A stretch of DNA of 14,381 nucleotides from Bacteroidota bacterium (GCA_022708385.1 JAKIYU010000037.1:1-14381), one strand, 5' to 3'; shown: positions 1 through 7,425, numbered from the stretch's first letter. Made by a program: numbers and translations. Notes: generated by a model not told the origin, from the sequence alone.

Positions 1-1126
1 CACCTGCCTTGTCTTCTACTTCCTGCAAGCGGTTTATCTGCTGCCCGTTGTAATAAGCATTTGTCGAAGTATAATAACTGTAGGTGAGGCTGTCCATATA
101 TTGAGGTTGAGCGTCTTTTCTGTTCAAAGTTAATAAATTTCCGTTAGAATCGTACGAATAATTGGTAAAATATTTTTGGTCTTTATTTTCCCAAACTTTA
201 GTAGTACTGTTAATTGCTGCTCCCTGCTGCCGTTTAATACGGTTAAGCTTATCGTAATGAAAATGCCGCACGTGGGGCGAGGCAGTTATTGTACCGGAAC
301 TCAGGTCATCAACATCGGGCACTGCGGTAGTCAGGTAACTGATGTTGCCGTTATAGAGATTACGGTCGGCATCGTTAAGGTCGGATGTGCCCCGCCATGC
401 TTCAAAATATTTAAAGCCCGACAGCTTGCGCCCTATAGGCAGGTAGTCGAACACCCCGTTTGTCGAATCCCTGTAATAATCTATACTGTAACCAAATGCA
501 TCGCGCACATAATTGGCACAGGGGCCACTGTAACCATCTTTTCCCATATCCAACGAATCGGTCATAGATGACGAATTTACTCCTTTGAGCCAACCCTGTA
601 AAGTATAGGCATAATCAATCCCCTGCACCTTATCCTCACCAAGTTCCATTCGCTTCAAAGGCCCATGCAGGTAGTACTGGTAACGGGCATCTTCGTCCCA
701 AACATAGCCGTTTCGGCTGGTATATACCGATGTAAGCCTGTTATCGGCATCATATTCATATTTATGATAAAAGCAATCGGGGTGCCCGGGCTGATAACTT
801 ACCATATTCACTTTCCCGCTTATCAGGTCGTAACTGTAAGCGGTCTGTTTATATCTGTTGTTGTGCCTCCCCAGCCAGGGAATATCATAAGTCAGTGTAT
901 CCACATTACCGTGTATGTCGTAGCTATAATGGATGGCATTGGTGTAATATACACTGTCGTACTCCTGGCTGTATAACCAGTCGCTATATAAGTTGTTGAA
1001 CAACGAATCAACCGACAGATACGCCACACTTGCCACCCTGTTGCGCAGGTTGTTCTGCTTTACGCTCTGTGGACTTATTTCAGCGTATTTTCGGTCGTAA
1101 AAGGTTCGGGTTACCCATAGCAGCAT
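1..1126 (-). CDS. RHS/YD-repeat protein, partial; N-terminus apparently missing
   Basis: An open frame of about 375 codons without any stop runs from ATG at 1126 down to the left edge and continues beyond it. It contains YD-type repeats (SYDIHGNVDTLTYD, YEYDADNRLTSVY, YDKLNRIKRQQG, YSYDSNGNLLTLN) and the block YLHGPLKRMELGEDKVQG..DYAYTLQGWLKGVN, which is typical of Bacteroidota RHS-like surface or secreted proteins. Such proteins usually form large YD-repeat shells that end in an RHS core and a variable tip; the tip would lie outside the window. The oddity is the start. An in-frame TAG at 1151-1153 closes the frame upstream, the first residues (MLLWVTRTFYDRKYAEIS) read as the inside of an RHS region, and there is no signal peptide. 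Upstream lies the trmH-family gene on the other strand. This is therefore probably a 5'-truncated gene or relic, less likely a short cytoplasmic form. The family is secure; functionality is doubtful. Confidence 0.75.
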   Translation of the reverse strand, partial: MLLWVTRTFYDRKYAEISPQSVKQNNLRNRVASVAYLSVDSLFNNLYSDWLYSQEYDSVYYTNAIHYSYDIHGNVDTLTYDIPWLGRHNNRYKQTAYSYDLISGKVNMVSYQPGHPDCFYHKYEYDADNRLTSVYTSRNGYVWDEDARYQYYLHGPLKRMELGEDKVQGIDYAYTLQGWLKGVNSSSMTDSLDMGKDGYSGPCANYVRDAFGYSIDYYRDSTNGVFDYLPIGRKLSGFKYFEAWRGTSDLNDADRNLYNGNISYLTTAVPDVDDLSSGTITASPHVRHFHYDKLNRIKRQQGAAINSTTKVWENKDQKYFTNYSYDSNGNLLTLNRKDAQPQYMDSLTYSYYTSTNAYYNGQQINRLQEVEDKAG

Positions 1127-1151
1127 TTTAACATTAAGAATTATTTTTCCC

Positions 1152-1160
1152 TATTTTTGC
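1152..1160 (+). promoter_or_regulatory. Putative Bacteroidota -7 box for the trmH-family gene
   Basis: TATTTTTGC matches the Bacteroidota -7 consensus TAnnTTTG and lies 18 bases before the GTG start at 1179, giving a short leader. No good -33 TTTG is visible at the usual distance, so the call rests on the -7 box and its position. Confidence 0.4.
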
Positions 1161-1178
1161 AATAAAATTTATAGTATC

Positions 1179-1712
1179 GTGAAAAAGCTCAGCATGTCCC
1201 AACTGAACCGTTCCACAGTGGAAGAGTTCAAGGGGAAGAATAAAATGCCCATAGTAATAGTGCTCGACAATATCCGCAGTTTGAATAATGTGGGGTCGGT
1301 GTTTCGTACTTCTGATGCATTTTCGATACAATCCATTTACCTGTGTGGCATTACAGGCACGCCACCTCACAAAGAAATTCACAAATCCGCCTTAGGCTCA
1401 ACCGATTCGGTTGACTGGGTCTATTTCGAAAAAACAACAGACGCTGTTGAGGCTTTGAAAGAAATGGGTTATATCGTTTTTGCCCTGGAGCAGACTGATG
1501 AAAGCATATCGCTCGAAAATTTTATTCCTCCTGTTTCCCCTCTTGCTTTTGTATTTGGCAATGAAGTGGAGGGTGTGGCTGATGAAGTGCTTTTACTTGT
1601 TAACGACGCTATAGAAATTCCCCAGTTTGGCACAAAGCATTCGTTCAACATTTCTGTGAGTGCCGGCATATTGCTCTGGGACATCATTCAGAAAATAAAA
1701 AAGGGCAAATAA
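1179..1712 (+). CDS. TrmH/SpoU-family (SPOUT) RNA 2'-O-methyltransferase
   Basis: The 177-residue protein is a compact SPOUT-class methyltransferase that would transfer a methyl group from S-adenosylmethionine to a ribose 2'-OH of tRNA or rRNA in the cytoplasm. The three SpoU motifs are all present: LDNIRSLNNVGSVFRTSDAF (residues 29-48, with the conserved N and R), FVFGNEVEGV (124-133), and IEIPQFGTKHSFNISVSAGI (145-164), which forms the knotted cofactor site. The length fits short TrmH-like proteins without an RNA-binding extension. I chose the GTG start at 1179 because the resulting KKLSMSQLNR start resembles Bacteroidota homologues and sits just behind a promoter-like box; ATG at 1194 is the alternative. 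The target nucleotide cannot be told from sequence. The gene is monocistronic and converges on the OmpA-family gene; its stop codon lies in the loop of the shared terminator hairpin. Confidence 0.93.
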   Translation: MKKLSMSQLNRSTVEEFKGKNKMPIVIVLDNIRSLNNVGSVFRTSDAFSIQSIYLCGITGTPPHKEIHKSALGSTDSVDWVYFEKTTDAVEALKEMGYIVFALEQTDESISLENFIPPVSPLAFVFGNEVEGVADEVLLLVNDAIEIPQFGTKHSFNISVSAGILLWDIIQKIKKGK

Positions 1713-1727
1713 AAAATACTTGCCCTT
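1701..1727. terminator. Rho-independent terminator hairpin between convergent genes
   Basis: Arms AAGGGCAA (1701-1708) and TTGCCCTT (1720-1727) form a perfect 8-bp stem with an 11-base loop that contains the TAA of the trmH-family gene. On the minus strand the stem is followed at once by a T-rich run (TTTTATTTTC), so it is a good terminator for the OmpA-family gene. On the plus strand the T tract comes later (after CAATTTGGTC), so termination there is probably weaker. Confidence 0.75.
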
Positions 1728-1750
1728 CAATTTGGTCTTTTTGGATTATT

Positions 1751-3187
1751 TTATTTCAGTATAAAGTCAACCCTTCTGTTAACATCATAATTATTTTTTG
1801 ACAAGGGTTCGGTATAACCTTTATAAGAGATAGACAAGCGTGATGCATCAATACCAAAATCATCCACCAGAGATTTTTGTACAGCTTTGGCTCTTCTTTC
1901 AGAAAGAAGCTCGTTGTATTTCTGACCTCCGGTTTTATCGGCATGACCTACCAGTTCAATTTTAGCTGAGGGGTTAGAAAGTAAATACTTAGCTGCTGCA
2001 GCTACTCTTTCTTCGTTAACCTTGTCGATGTTTGATTTGTTTACTTCAAAGAAAACGGCTACCAGAATAGGAGCGCTACCTGTGTAGGTTACATTGGTAT
2101 TGCTCTGCATGTTTATAATTCTGTTGTTTAATTCTTTGTTTTTGTTATCCAGATCAAGAATTCTTTGATTCAGGTCATTTAATTTAGCCAAATCCATGGG
2201 TTGCTGACCGCCATCGGGATTGGTTACAGCTACAGGGGCTTTGTTTTCCAGGTCGGCTACTTTCTTGGCGATATCTTCAATTTTCTGGTCTAACTCGGCA
2301 AATCTTGGGTCATTAGGGCCCACCTGACCGGCATCCTTGTTTTTATTTTCAAGCTCAGCAAGTTTCTTGCTTAACTCATCAATTTTTTTATTGGCTTCAT
2401 CAAGTGCCAGTTTGTTGCCACCATCATCAACATCTTTGGGGTTCATCCACTCCATGTGGCTTTCCTGTTTTCCAAATCTGTAGCTAACGCCGACAAATGT
2501 GTAAAGATATTTGTCTCTAAAGCTTGTAGTGCGTACATAAGCATCTAATTTATCAGTATAAATGTTTCTTAGCTGAGATTCAAGAATAATGTCAATCTTT
2601 TTTGCCGCCTTGACTTTAATACCAAGACCAACTGGATAAACCAATTCTGTCGTCATCTTTTCCTTAACAGTACCCTTCTCGGAATATCCAAAGCTTTTTA
2701 TAAATTTATCATCATATAATCCTCTGAGTTGTGTACGAAAGTTTATTAAACCGGCACCCGCCATAGCATAAACGTTGACTCTTTCATTAATTTTCAAATT
2801 GGGAGCCCACCAGCGGTTTAAACTAATGGTTGCATTTGCACTCCAGTCATAAATATCGGCTTCAAACTTCAAGTTAGCTACACCGCCTCCTCTAAATGTT
2901 CTTTTAATACCTGCCACTTTGCCCATAGCACCTTGCAGTTGAAAAGAAACTATTGGTGAAATCTGATAATTTGCCACTGCGCCAAAACCCCATTTTCTTT
3001 CATCTTTAATAGGATAAAAATCATATTGCCTTACATCGGCATAAGCCAGCATTGAGCCAAAATTTGCACTAATTGATAATTTGTCTATCAAAGGTTCCTT
3101 ACCCAATTTTTCCTGTGCTGAAACCACATTGGAAGTAAAAATCAGAACAACAGTTAATGCACTCAAAATAAATTTTACAGCTTTCAT
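1751..3187 (-). CDS. OmpA-family outer-membrane protein with N-terminal barrel and coiled-coil linker
   Basis: This 478-residue protein starts with a clear signal peptide (hydrophobic stretch at residues 6-20, likely cut after VSA at about residue 24). Residues about 27-240 look like an OmpA/OmpW-type beta-barrel with alternating aromatic and polar strands, ending in TFVGVSYRFGKQ. Residues about 258-365 are heptad-like, K/E/L/N-rich coiled coil (ANKKIDELSKKLAELENKN and two similar stretches) broken by a GPNDPRF and a P/G-rich insert. The C-terminal ~105 residues are an OmpA peptidoglycan-binding domain: FFEVNKSNID, VGHADKTG, N..LSERRAKAV, and the closing NRRVDFILK. The protein would sit in the outer membrane and tether it to peptidoglycan. 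It is transcribed alone, divergent from the cytochrome operon, and its 3' end meets the shared terminator. An AT-rich leader without Shine-Dalgarno sequence precedes the ATG. Confidence 0.93.
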   Translation of the reverse strand: MKAVKFILSALTVVLIFTSNVVSAQEKLGKEPLIDKLSISANFGSMLAYADVRQYDFYPIKDERKWGFGAVANYQISPIVSFQLQGAMGKVAGIKRTFRGGGVANLKFEADIYDWSANATISLNRWWAPNLKINERVNVYAMAGAGLINFRTQLRGLYDDKFIKSFGYSEKGTVKEKMTTELVYPVGLGIKVKAAKKIDIILESQLRNIYTDKLDAYVRTTSFRDKYLYTFVGVSYRFGKQESHMEWMNPKDVDDGGNKLALDEANKKIDELSKKLAELENKNKDAGQVGPNDPRFAELDQKIEDIAKKVADLENKAPVAVTNPDGGQQPMDLAKLNDLNQRILDLDNKNKELNNRIINMQSNTNVTYTGSAPILVAVFFEVNKSNIDKVNEERVAAAAKYLLSNPSAKIELVGHADKTGGQKYNELLSERRAKAVQKSLVDDFGIDASRLSISYKGYTEPLSKNNYDVNRRVDFILK

Positions 3188-3237
3188 ATTAAAAAATTTA
3201 ATTATTTAATTTTTACAGATAATCATTTTATAATGTT

Positions 3238-3270
3238 ACAAAAATAAAGTATTTTTAAATTGCACTGAAA
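3238..3270 (-). promoter_or_regulatory. Putative promoter of the OmpA-family gene
   Basis: Read on the minus strand, TATTTTTGT (3246 down to 3238) matches the Bacteroidota -7 consensus TAnnTTTG. TTTC at 3270-3267 lies 20 bases upstream of it and matches three of four bases of the -33 TTTG. The resulting leader would be roughly 45 bases and very AT-rich. Confidence 0.5.
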
Positions 3271-3432
3271 TAATTTTTACATTATTTTTTCAAAATTAAT
3301 GAGGCTATTTTCATTTTTTTAACTTTTTTTTTTGCTTTTTTGATTATTCTTTTTTGAAAAATGTCGGCATTTATTCAAATAATGTTTTATGAATTTTTTT
3401 TACATTTTCAGTAATATAGATTAGCTGAGCTC

Positions 3433-3457
3433 TTTACATATACATTAATTTACATAT
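3433..3457. repeat. Direct repeat TTTACATAT, two copies 16 bases apart
   Basis: TTTACATAT occurs at 3433-3441 and again at 3449-3457, in a region that controls two divergent genes. It may be a tandem regulator site, but in such AT-rich DNA a chance origin is quite possible. Confidence 0.3.
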
Positions 3458-3486
3458 TTTTATATTTTATTTAAAATGAATATAAA

Positions 3487-3511
3487 TTATTAAATACTAA
3501 TTATTTAATAA
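3487..3511. promoter_or_regulatory. Perfect 10-bp palindrome, candidate operator of the cytochrome operon
   Basis: TTATTAAATA (3487-3496) and TATTTAATAA (3502-3511) are exact inverted copies separated by CTAAT. The centre at 3499 lies 28 bases before the centre of the -7 box, so the site covers the position where a -33 box should be; no TTTG is present there. A dimeric activator replacing the -33 contact would explain this, but the sequence does not name the regulator. Confidence 0.4.
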
Positions 3512-3522
3512 CAATGTTTTTC

Positions 3523-3531
3523 TAAATTTGT
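3523..3531 (+). promoter_or_regulatory. Putative -7 box of the octaheme cytochrome operon
   Basis: TAAATTTGT matches TAnnTTTG and lies 23 bases before the GTG start at 3555, giving a leader of about 15-20 bases. No -33 TTTG is found at the usual distance. Confidence 0.5.
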
Positions 3532-3554
3532 AATTTAAAATAAATTCTATTGCC

Positions 3555-5150
3555 GTGGAATATTTCGAAAGCTTTAAAAAGACCATTCTTTTTATATTAA
3601 TAATAATTTTCCCCCTTGTAATAATTTCAATGGTTCTGTCAAAGTCGCCAGAAGACAAAACTGAAATGGGGAAGCTTAAGGAAAAATATTCAGAAAAGCA
3701 TGTGGCTTCCGTTGACCATTCGAAGCACAAAGAATTACAGAAAATTTTTTCATCACCCCACGAGGTAACAGCCGCTTGTTTGTCGTGCCATACCGAAAGA
3801 GGGTCTGAAGTGATGGCAACAGCCCACTGGAACTGGGAGCGGGAAGAGTATATTAAAGGCAGGGGCATTATGTATCTGGGCAAAAAAAATATCATAAATA
3901 ATTTTTGCACCGGCATTTCAAGTAATGAAGGCACATGCAATAAATGTCATGCTGGTTATGGATGGCGTGACAAGAATTTTGACTTTAAAAATCCATACAA
4001 TGTTGACTGCCTGATATGCCATGACCAGACAGGCACCTACGAAAAAGCCAGTGGTGGGGCAGGTTACCCTCCTACCGGAGAGAAAGCCCCAGATTACAAA
4101 AAAGTAGCAGCTTCTGTAGGCATCCCAAGGAAGGAAAACTGCGGATTCTGTCATTTCAATGGCGGGGGCGGCAATAATGTTAAACACGGAGACCTGGAAG
4201 AAGCTTTACTAACCTGCAACAAAGACGTGGACATTCATATGGGAAAAGACGGGCTTGATATGAGTTGCGTGGCCTGCCACGAGGCCAACAGGCACCGCCT
4301 GAAGGGCAAATACTACGCTGTATCATCCATGAACAGGGACAGAGCCCGTTGCGAAGACTGTCATGGTACTTACCCGCACGAAAACAGCAAGCTGAACGAA
4401 CATACCGTAAAAGTGGATTGCCGTACTTGCCATATTCCCGTGTACGCCAAAGTAAATCCCACTAAAATGTATTGGGACTGGTCAACTGCGGGTAAAAGAA
4501 AAAACGGACTGGCCTATACGGAAAAAGACTCTACTGGAAAAGAAGTATATTTATCAATAAAGGGAAATTTCAAATGGGAAAGGATGGTAAAACCGGATTA
4601 TGTATGGTTTAACGGGACAGCCAACCACCATCTTATAACTGATAAAATAACTACCGATACTATAAATATTAACACTTTATACGGGAGTTATGATGATCCT
4701 GCTTCGAAGATTGTTCCCGTAAAGATTCACCGCGGCAAACAGCCCTATGATCTTGTTAATAAAACACTTATACAAGCTAAGTTATGGGATACCGATACAG
4801 GGAAAGGAGCTTTATGGCTTGATCTTGACTGGGAAAAGTCGCTTGTGGAAGGCATGAAATATATTGGTATGCCCTACAGCGGCAAATACGGTTTTATAAA
4901 CACACGCATGTATCTTCCTATCAGTCACATGGTCTCAAAACATGAAGAAGCGCTTAAATGTGAAGATTGCCATAGCAGGGAAAAGAGCCGCCTGAAAAAC
5001 CTTAATGATTTTTATCTGCCCGGAAAAACGCATTATGCCTTTATTGATTCCATCGGCGCATGGATGCTTCTGCTAACATTTATCGGTGCACTGGGACACG
5101 GGTTGATAAGATTTCTCTCATACAGAAAAAACAAAAAACAGATATCCTGA
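3555..5150 (+). CDS. Octaheme cytochrome c, tetrathionate reductase (OTR) family
   Basis: The 531-residue protein has exactly eight CxxCH heme c motifs: C75-H79, C128-H132, C152-H156, C196-H200, C238-H242, C266-H270, C289-H293 and C469-H473. The stretch GKKNIINNFCTGISSNEGTC, then CHAGYGW and NVDCLICHDQTGTYEK, is the signature of the family named for Shewanella octaheme tetrathionate reductase. Family members reduce tetrathionate, and in vitro also nitrite and hydroxylamine; the natural substrate is often unknown. It has a signal anchor (residues 10-28) and a second helix near the C-terminus (about 498-521, then RKNKK), so the heme domain should be held outside the cytoplasmic membrane at both ends. 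The GTG start fits the promoter box and puts a charged MEYFESFKK segment before the anchor. It is the first gene of the operon, 6 bases before the cytochrome b. Heme attachment would need a cytochrome c maturation system encoded elsewhere. Confidence 0.93.
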   Translation: MEYFESFKKTILFILIIIFPLVIISMVLSKSPEDKTEMGKLKEKYSEKHVASVDHSKHKELQKIFSSPHEVTAACLSCHTERGSEVMATAHWNWEREEYIKGRGIMYLGKKNIINNFCTGISSNEGTCNKCHAGYGWRDKNFDFKNPYNVDCLICHDQTGTYEKASGGAGYPPTGEKAPDYKKVAASVGIPRKENCGFCHFNGGGGNNVKHGDLEEALLTCNKDVDIHMGKDGLDMSCVACHEANRHRLKGKYYAVSSMNRDRARCEDCHGTYPHENSKLNEHTVKVDCRTCHIPVYAKVNPTKMYWDWSTAGKRKNGLAYTEKDSTGKEVYLSIKGNFKWERMVKPDYVWFNGTANHHLITDKITTDTININTLYGSYDDPASKIVPVKIHRGKQPYDLVNKTLIQAKLWDTDTGKGALWLDLDWEKSLVEGMKYIGMPYSGKYGFINTRMYLPISHMVSKHEEALKCEDCHSREKSRLKNLNDFYLPGKTHYAFIDSIGAWMLLLTFIGALGHGLIRFLSYRKNKKQIS

Positions 5151-5156
5151 TAATAC

Positions 5157-5810
5157 ATGAAAAAAGTCTATATTTACAAAGGTTTCGAACGCTTCTGGCA
5201 CTGGTCGCAAGCCATGCTCATTTTTTTACTGGCGCTTACAGGTTTCGAAATTCATAATTCAATAACTTTATTTGGTTTTGAATTGGCCGTAACATTGCAC
5301 AATACCGCTGCAGTAAGCTTTATTGTGCTTATTATATTTACCATATTCTGGCATTTTACTACTGGTGAATGGCGGCAATACATCCCCACGACAAAGAATT
5401 TAAAAGCGCAGTTTGAATATTATATCAGCGGCATTTTCAAGAATGCTCCACACCCAACCCGTAAAACACAGCTGAGCAAACTCAACCCCCTGCAACGCCT
5501 GGTGTACCTCGGGCTTAAAGTTATTTTTATCCCTTTAATGGTTATCAGCGGCGTTTTGTACATGTTTTACAGGTACCCTGTTGCAGGAAAAGTAGAATCT
5601 CTCGGATTTAGTTCTGTAACCCCAATAGCTGTGTTGCATACTATTGGCGCATTTATTTTGCTGGCTTTTGTTATTGTACACCTGTACCTTATTACCACAG
5701 GTCAAACAATCACATCTAACCTGAAAGCCATGCTTACCGGTTGGGAAGAGCTTGAAGAAGAACACAATGACCCAAAAGAAAAAGAAGAAAAAAAACCATC
5801 CCATGAGTAA
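5157..5810 (+). CDS. Cytochrome b (b561-type, Ni-hydrogenase/thiosulfate-reductase-like) membrane subunit
   Basis: The 217-residue protein begins IYKGFERFWHWSQAMLIFLLALTGF, the usual start of bacterial di-heme cytochrome b561-type subunits. Four membrane segments are visible (about 17-35, 45-66, 115-135, 155-180). Histidines H15, H48, H66, H161 and H175 lie in or next to helices and include the probable ligands of two b hemes. Such proteins exchange electrons between quinones and an extracytoplasmic redox partner. Here the partner is almost certainly the octaheme cytochrome encoded 6 bases upstream, so electrons would flow from menaquinol to the octaheme protein, or in reverse if the complex is oxidative. 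The cytosolic C-terminal tail (about 196-217) is highly charged (EELEEEHNDPKEKEEKKP) and A-rich at the DNA level. The end overlaps the next start by 8 bases (ATGAGTAA). Confidence 0.92.
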   Translation: MKKVYIYKGFERFWHWSQAMLIFLLALTGFEIHNSITLFGFELAVTLHNTAAVSFIVLIIFTIFWHFTTGEWRQYIPTTKNLKAQFEYYISGIFKNAPHPTRKTQLSKLNPLQRLVYLGLKVIFIPLMVISGVLYMFYRYPVAGKVESLGFSSVTPIAVLHTIGAFILLAFVIVHLYLITTGQTITSNLKAMLTGWEELEEEHNDPKEKEEKKPSHE

Positions 5811-6870
5811 TAAAAGATATTTCATACTGGTTTCTTTTCTGCCGGTGTTCCTGTATTTTGCCGTTTCATGCGGTGATGCAGGAAGTTCAGAAAAGATAAA
5901 GACTGCCATTTCGGAAACGGAACTGCTTACCGGTTTTCTGGAACAAAATGGCGATTACATCAACAGTGCAGCCGTTCCTTCAAATATTGATGCCGGAACT
6001 GTTTACAACGGTCGGCAGAAGAACTTTCTGATTATTGACATCCGCGATGCCGAAGCTTATGCCACAGGACATATCAAAGGGGCGGTGAATATAATGCCCG
6101 ACAGCCTGATTTCATTTTTCGAGAATGTAATTGAGCCCAATCATTTCGACACAATAGTATTCGTTTGCGACATTGGTGTTCGTTCGGCTTTTGTAACTTC
6201 GGTATTTAGGCTTCTTGGCTATGGTAACACTTTTTCGATGAAGTACGGCATGTGTGCATGGAACAGCCGCTATGCCGACATGCTCTGGATGAAGAACCTT
6301 TCTTCCCACCTCATAAACACTCTTGAGGAAACAGAAAACATTCTCCTTGAGAAAACATACACGCCAGTTGTCAGCACCGGAGAAACCGACCCTTACAGCA
6401 TACTCCGTGCAAGAGCTAAAGCTGTGCTGGCTGATACTCTTAAGAAGTATTTTATAGGAATAAACGATATTGAAAGCCACCTGAGCGATTACTTTATTAT
6501 ACATTACGTCCCAGAGAAAGTTTATAAAGCCGGTCACCTTAAAGGGGCCTACAGGTTTGAACCCAGGATGTCACTCAAAAGCCTGGCACTGTTATACAGG
6601 ATTCCTACTGACAGACCGGTAGTGTTATATTGCAATTCGGGCACTCATGGCTCTTTTGTTGTGGCATTTCTCCGAATACTGGGTTTTGAAGCCTACTCTT
6701 TAAAATACGGCGCCAACGGATTTATGTACAATACCATTCAGAAAAATTTTCCCGAGCATGCTTTCAGCAAAGCTTTTGTTAATGAATTTCCACTTGAGAC
6801 CTCTGCCCCTCAGACGGGCATTAGTCAGCAAATGGAGTCATTGCCTATTAAAGTAAAAGGGGGATGTTAA
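5803..6870 (+). CDS. Extracytoplasmic lipoprotein with two rhodanese domains and a C-terminal VKGGC tail
   Basis: I place the start at ATG 5803, which overlaps the cytochrome b stop and directly precedes a lipoprotein signal (MSNKRYFILVSF...YFAVSC, lipid Cys at residue 23); an upstream ATG at 5752 would only add a lysine-rich frame-shadow. The mature protein has two rhodanese domains, which transfer sulfane sulfur through a persulfide on cysteine. Domain 1 (about 42-165) shows LIIDIRDAEAYATGHIKGA and loop CDIGVRS with C122. Domain 2 (about 215-312) shows GHLKGAYRF and loop CNSGTHGS with C277. Both catalytic cysteines are present. The matching YGMCAW and YGANGF segments suggest an internal duplication; C151 is extra. 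There is no acidic cluster after C23, so a periplasm-facing location is more likely than surface export. After a P/S/Q-rich tail the protein ends in VKGGC, shared with two downstream proteins. Only 12 bases separate it from the next gene. Confidence 0.88.
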   Translation: MSNKRYFILVSFLPVFLYFAVSCGDAGSSEKIKTAISETELLTGFLEQNGDYINSAAVPSNIDAGTVYNGRQKNFLIIDIRDAEAYATGHIKGAVNIMPDSLISFFENVIEPNHFDTIVFVCDIGVRSAFVTSVFRLLGYGNTFSMKYGMCAWNSRYADMLWMKNLSSHLINTLEETENILLEKTYTPVVSTGETDPYSILRARAKAVLADTLKKYFIGINDIESHLSDYFIIHYVPEKVYKAGHLKGAYRFEPRMSLKSLALLYRIPTDRPVVLYCNSGTHGSFVVAFLRILGFEAYSLKYGANGFMYNTIQKNFPEHAFSKAFVNEFPLETSAPQTGISQQMESLPIKVKGGC

Positions 6871-6882
6871 AAAAATTTAGTT

Positions 6883-7407
6883 ATGGAAACGAAAGTTAAA
6901 AATGAAGTAAAACCCTATATGAATCCTTATTTAGCAGGATTTCTGCTGGGTATAGTATTGCTAATTACATTTTTTATAACAGGCCGTGGACTGGGCGCGA
7001 GCGGCGCCATAAAAAGCACGGTTATAACCGTAGTGGGCAAAGCCTCACCCGCAACTGCAGAGAGCAACCATTTCTTTGCCGAGTACCTGAAGGGCTCCCC
7101 GCTTAAATCATGGCTTGTCTTTGAGGTTATCGGCATGTTGCTCGGCGGTTTTTTATCGGGCTTTCTGTCGAACAGGCTTACACTGCGGGTGGATAAGGGC
7201 CCGGGCATTAAAATACGCACCCGGCTTATCTTTGCTGTATTGGGCGGTATGCTTTTCGGCATTGGTTCACAACTGGGCAGGGGATGCACCAGCGGGGCGG
7301 CACTCAGCGGTATGGCTGTGTTTTCCACAGCCGGCTTTCTGACCATGATGGGCATTTTCGGTACCGGCTATGTTATAGCTTACTTTTTTCGTAAACTTTG
7401 GCTCTAA
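6883..7407 (+). CDS. YeeE/YedE-family sulfur transporter, first half
   Basis: This 174-residue membrane protein has about four helices (17-33, 77-96, 112-133, 148-168) and the hallmark GIGSQLGRGCTSGAALSG at 126-143, where C135 corresponds to a conserved cysteine of YeeE/YedE proteins. The family includes the thiosulfate importer YeeE, which passes its substrate along a line of cysteines. Full-length family members have two homologous halves; here the halves are separate genes, as in PmpA/PmpB-type pairs, and this one supplies the GCTSG half. GRGLGASGA after the first helix is also typical of this half-size subgroup. It lies 12 bases after the lipoprotein and 18 bases before the second half, so the pair is surely co-produced. 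The substrate (thiosulfate, or another sulfur species) is inferred from family and context. Confidence 0.88.
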   Translation: METKVKNEVKPYMNPYLAGFLLGIVLLITFFITGRGLGASGAIKSTVITVVGKASPATAESNHFFAEYLKGSPLKSWLVFEVIGMLLGGFLSGFLSNRLTLRVDKGPGIKIRTRLIFAVLGGMLFGIGSQLGRGCTSGAALSGMAVFSTAGFLTMMGIFGTGYVIAYFFRKLWL

Positions 7408-7425
7408 ATTTAAAAAAAATTACCT

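Larger units (their letters stand above)
3188..3554. other. AT-rich divergent intergenic region
   Basis: This 367-bp stretch separates the divergent OmpA-family gene and the octaheme cytochrome operon. It is strongly AT-rich, with T runs of 7 and 10 near 3314-3333. It holds a -7 box for each gene, a TTTACATAT direct repeat and a perfect 10-bp palindrome, each listed separately. No credible open reading frame or RNA gene was seen in it. Confidence 0.7.

Noticed and set aside
176..976. Plus-strand open frames opposite the RHS gene
   Set aside because: They are antisense to a continuous RHS/YD-repeat frame and show no recognisable domain or start context.
5752..5802. Upstream ATG giving a lysine-rich extension to the rhodanese lipoprotein
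   Set aside because: It is a frame shadow of the charged cytochrome b tail and would push the lipoprotein signal inward; ATG 5803 gives a proper signal with lipid Cys at 23.
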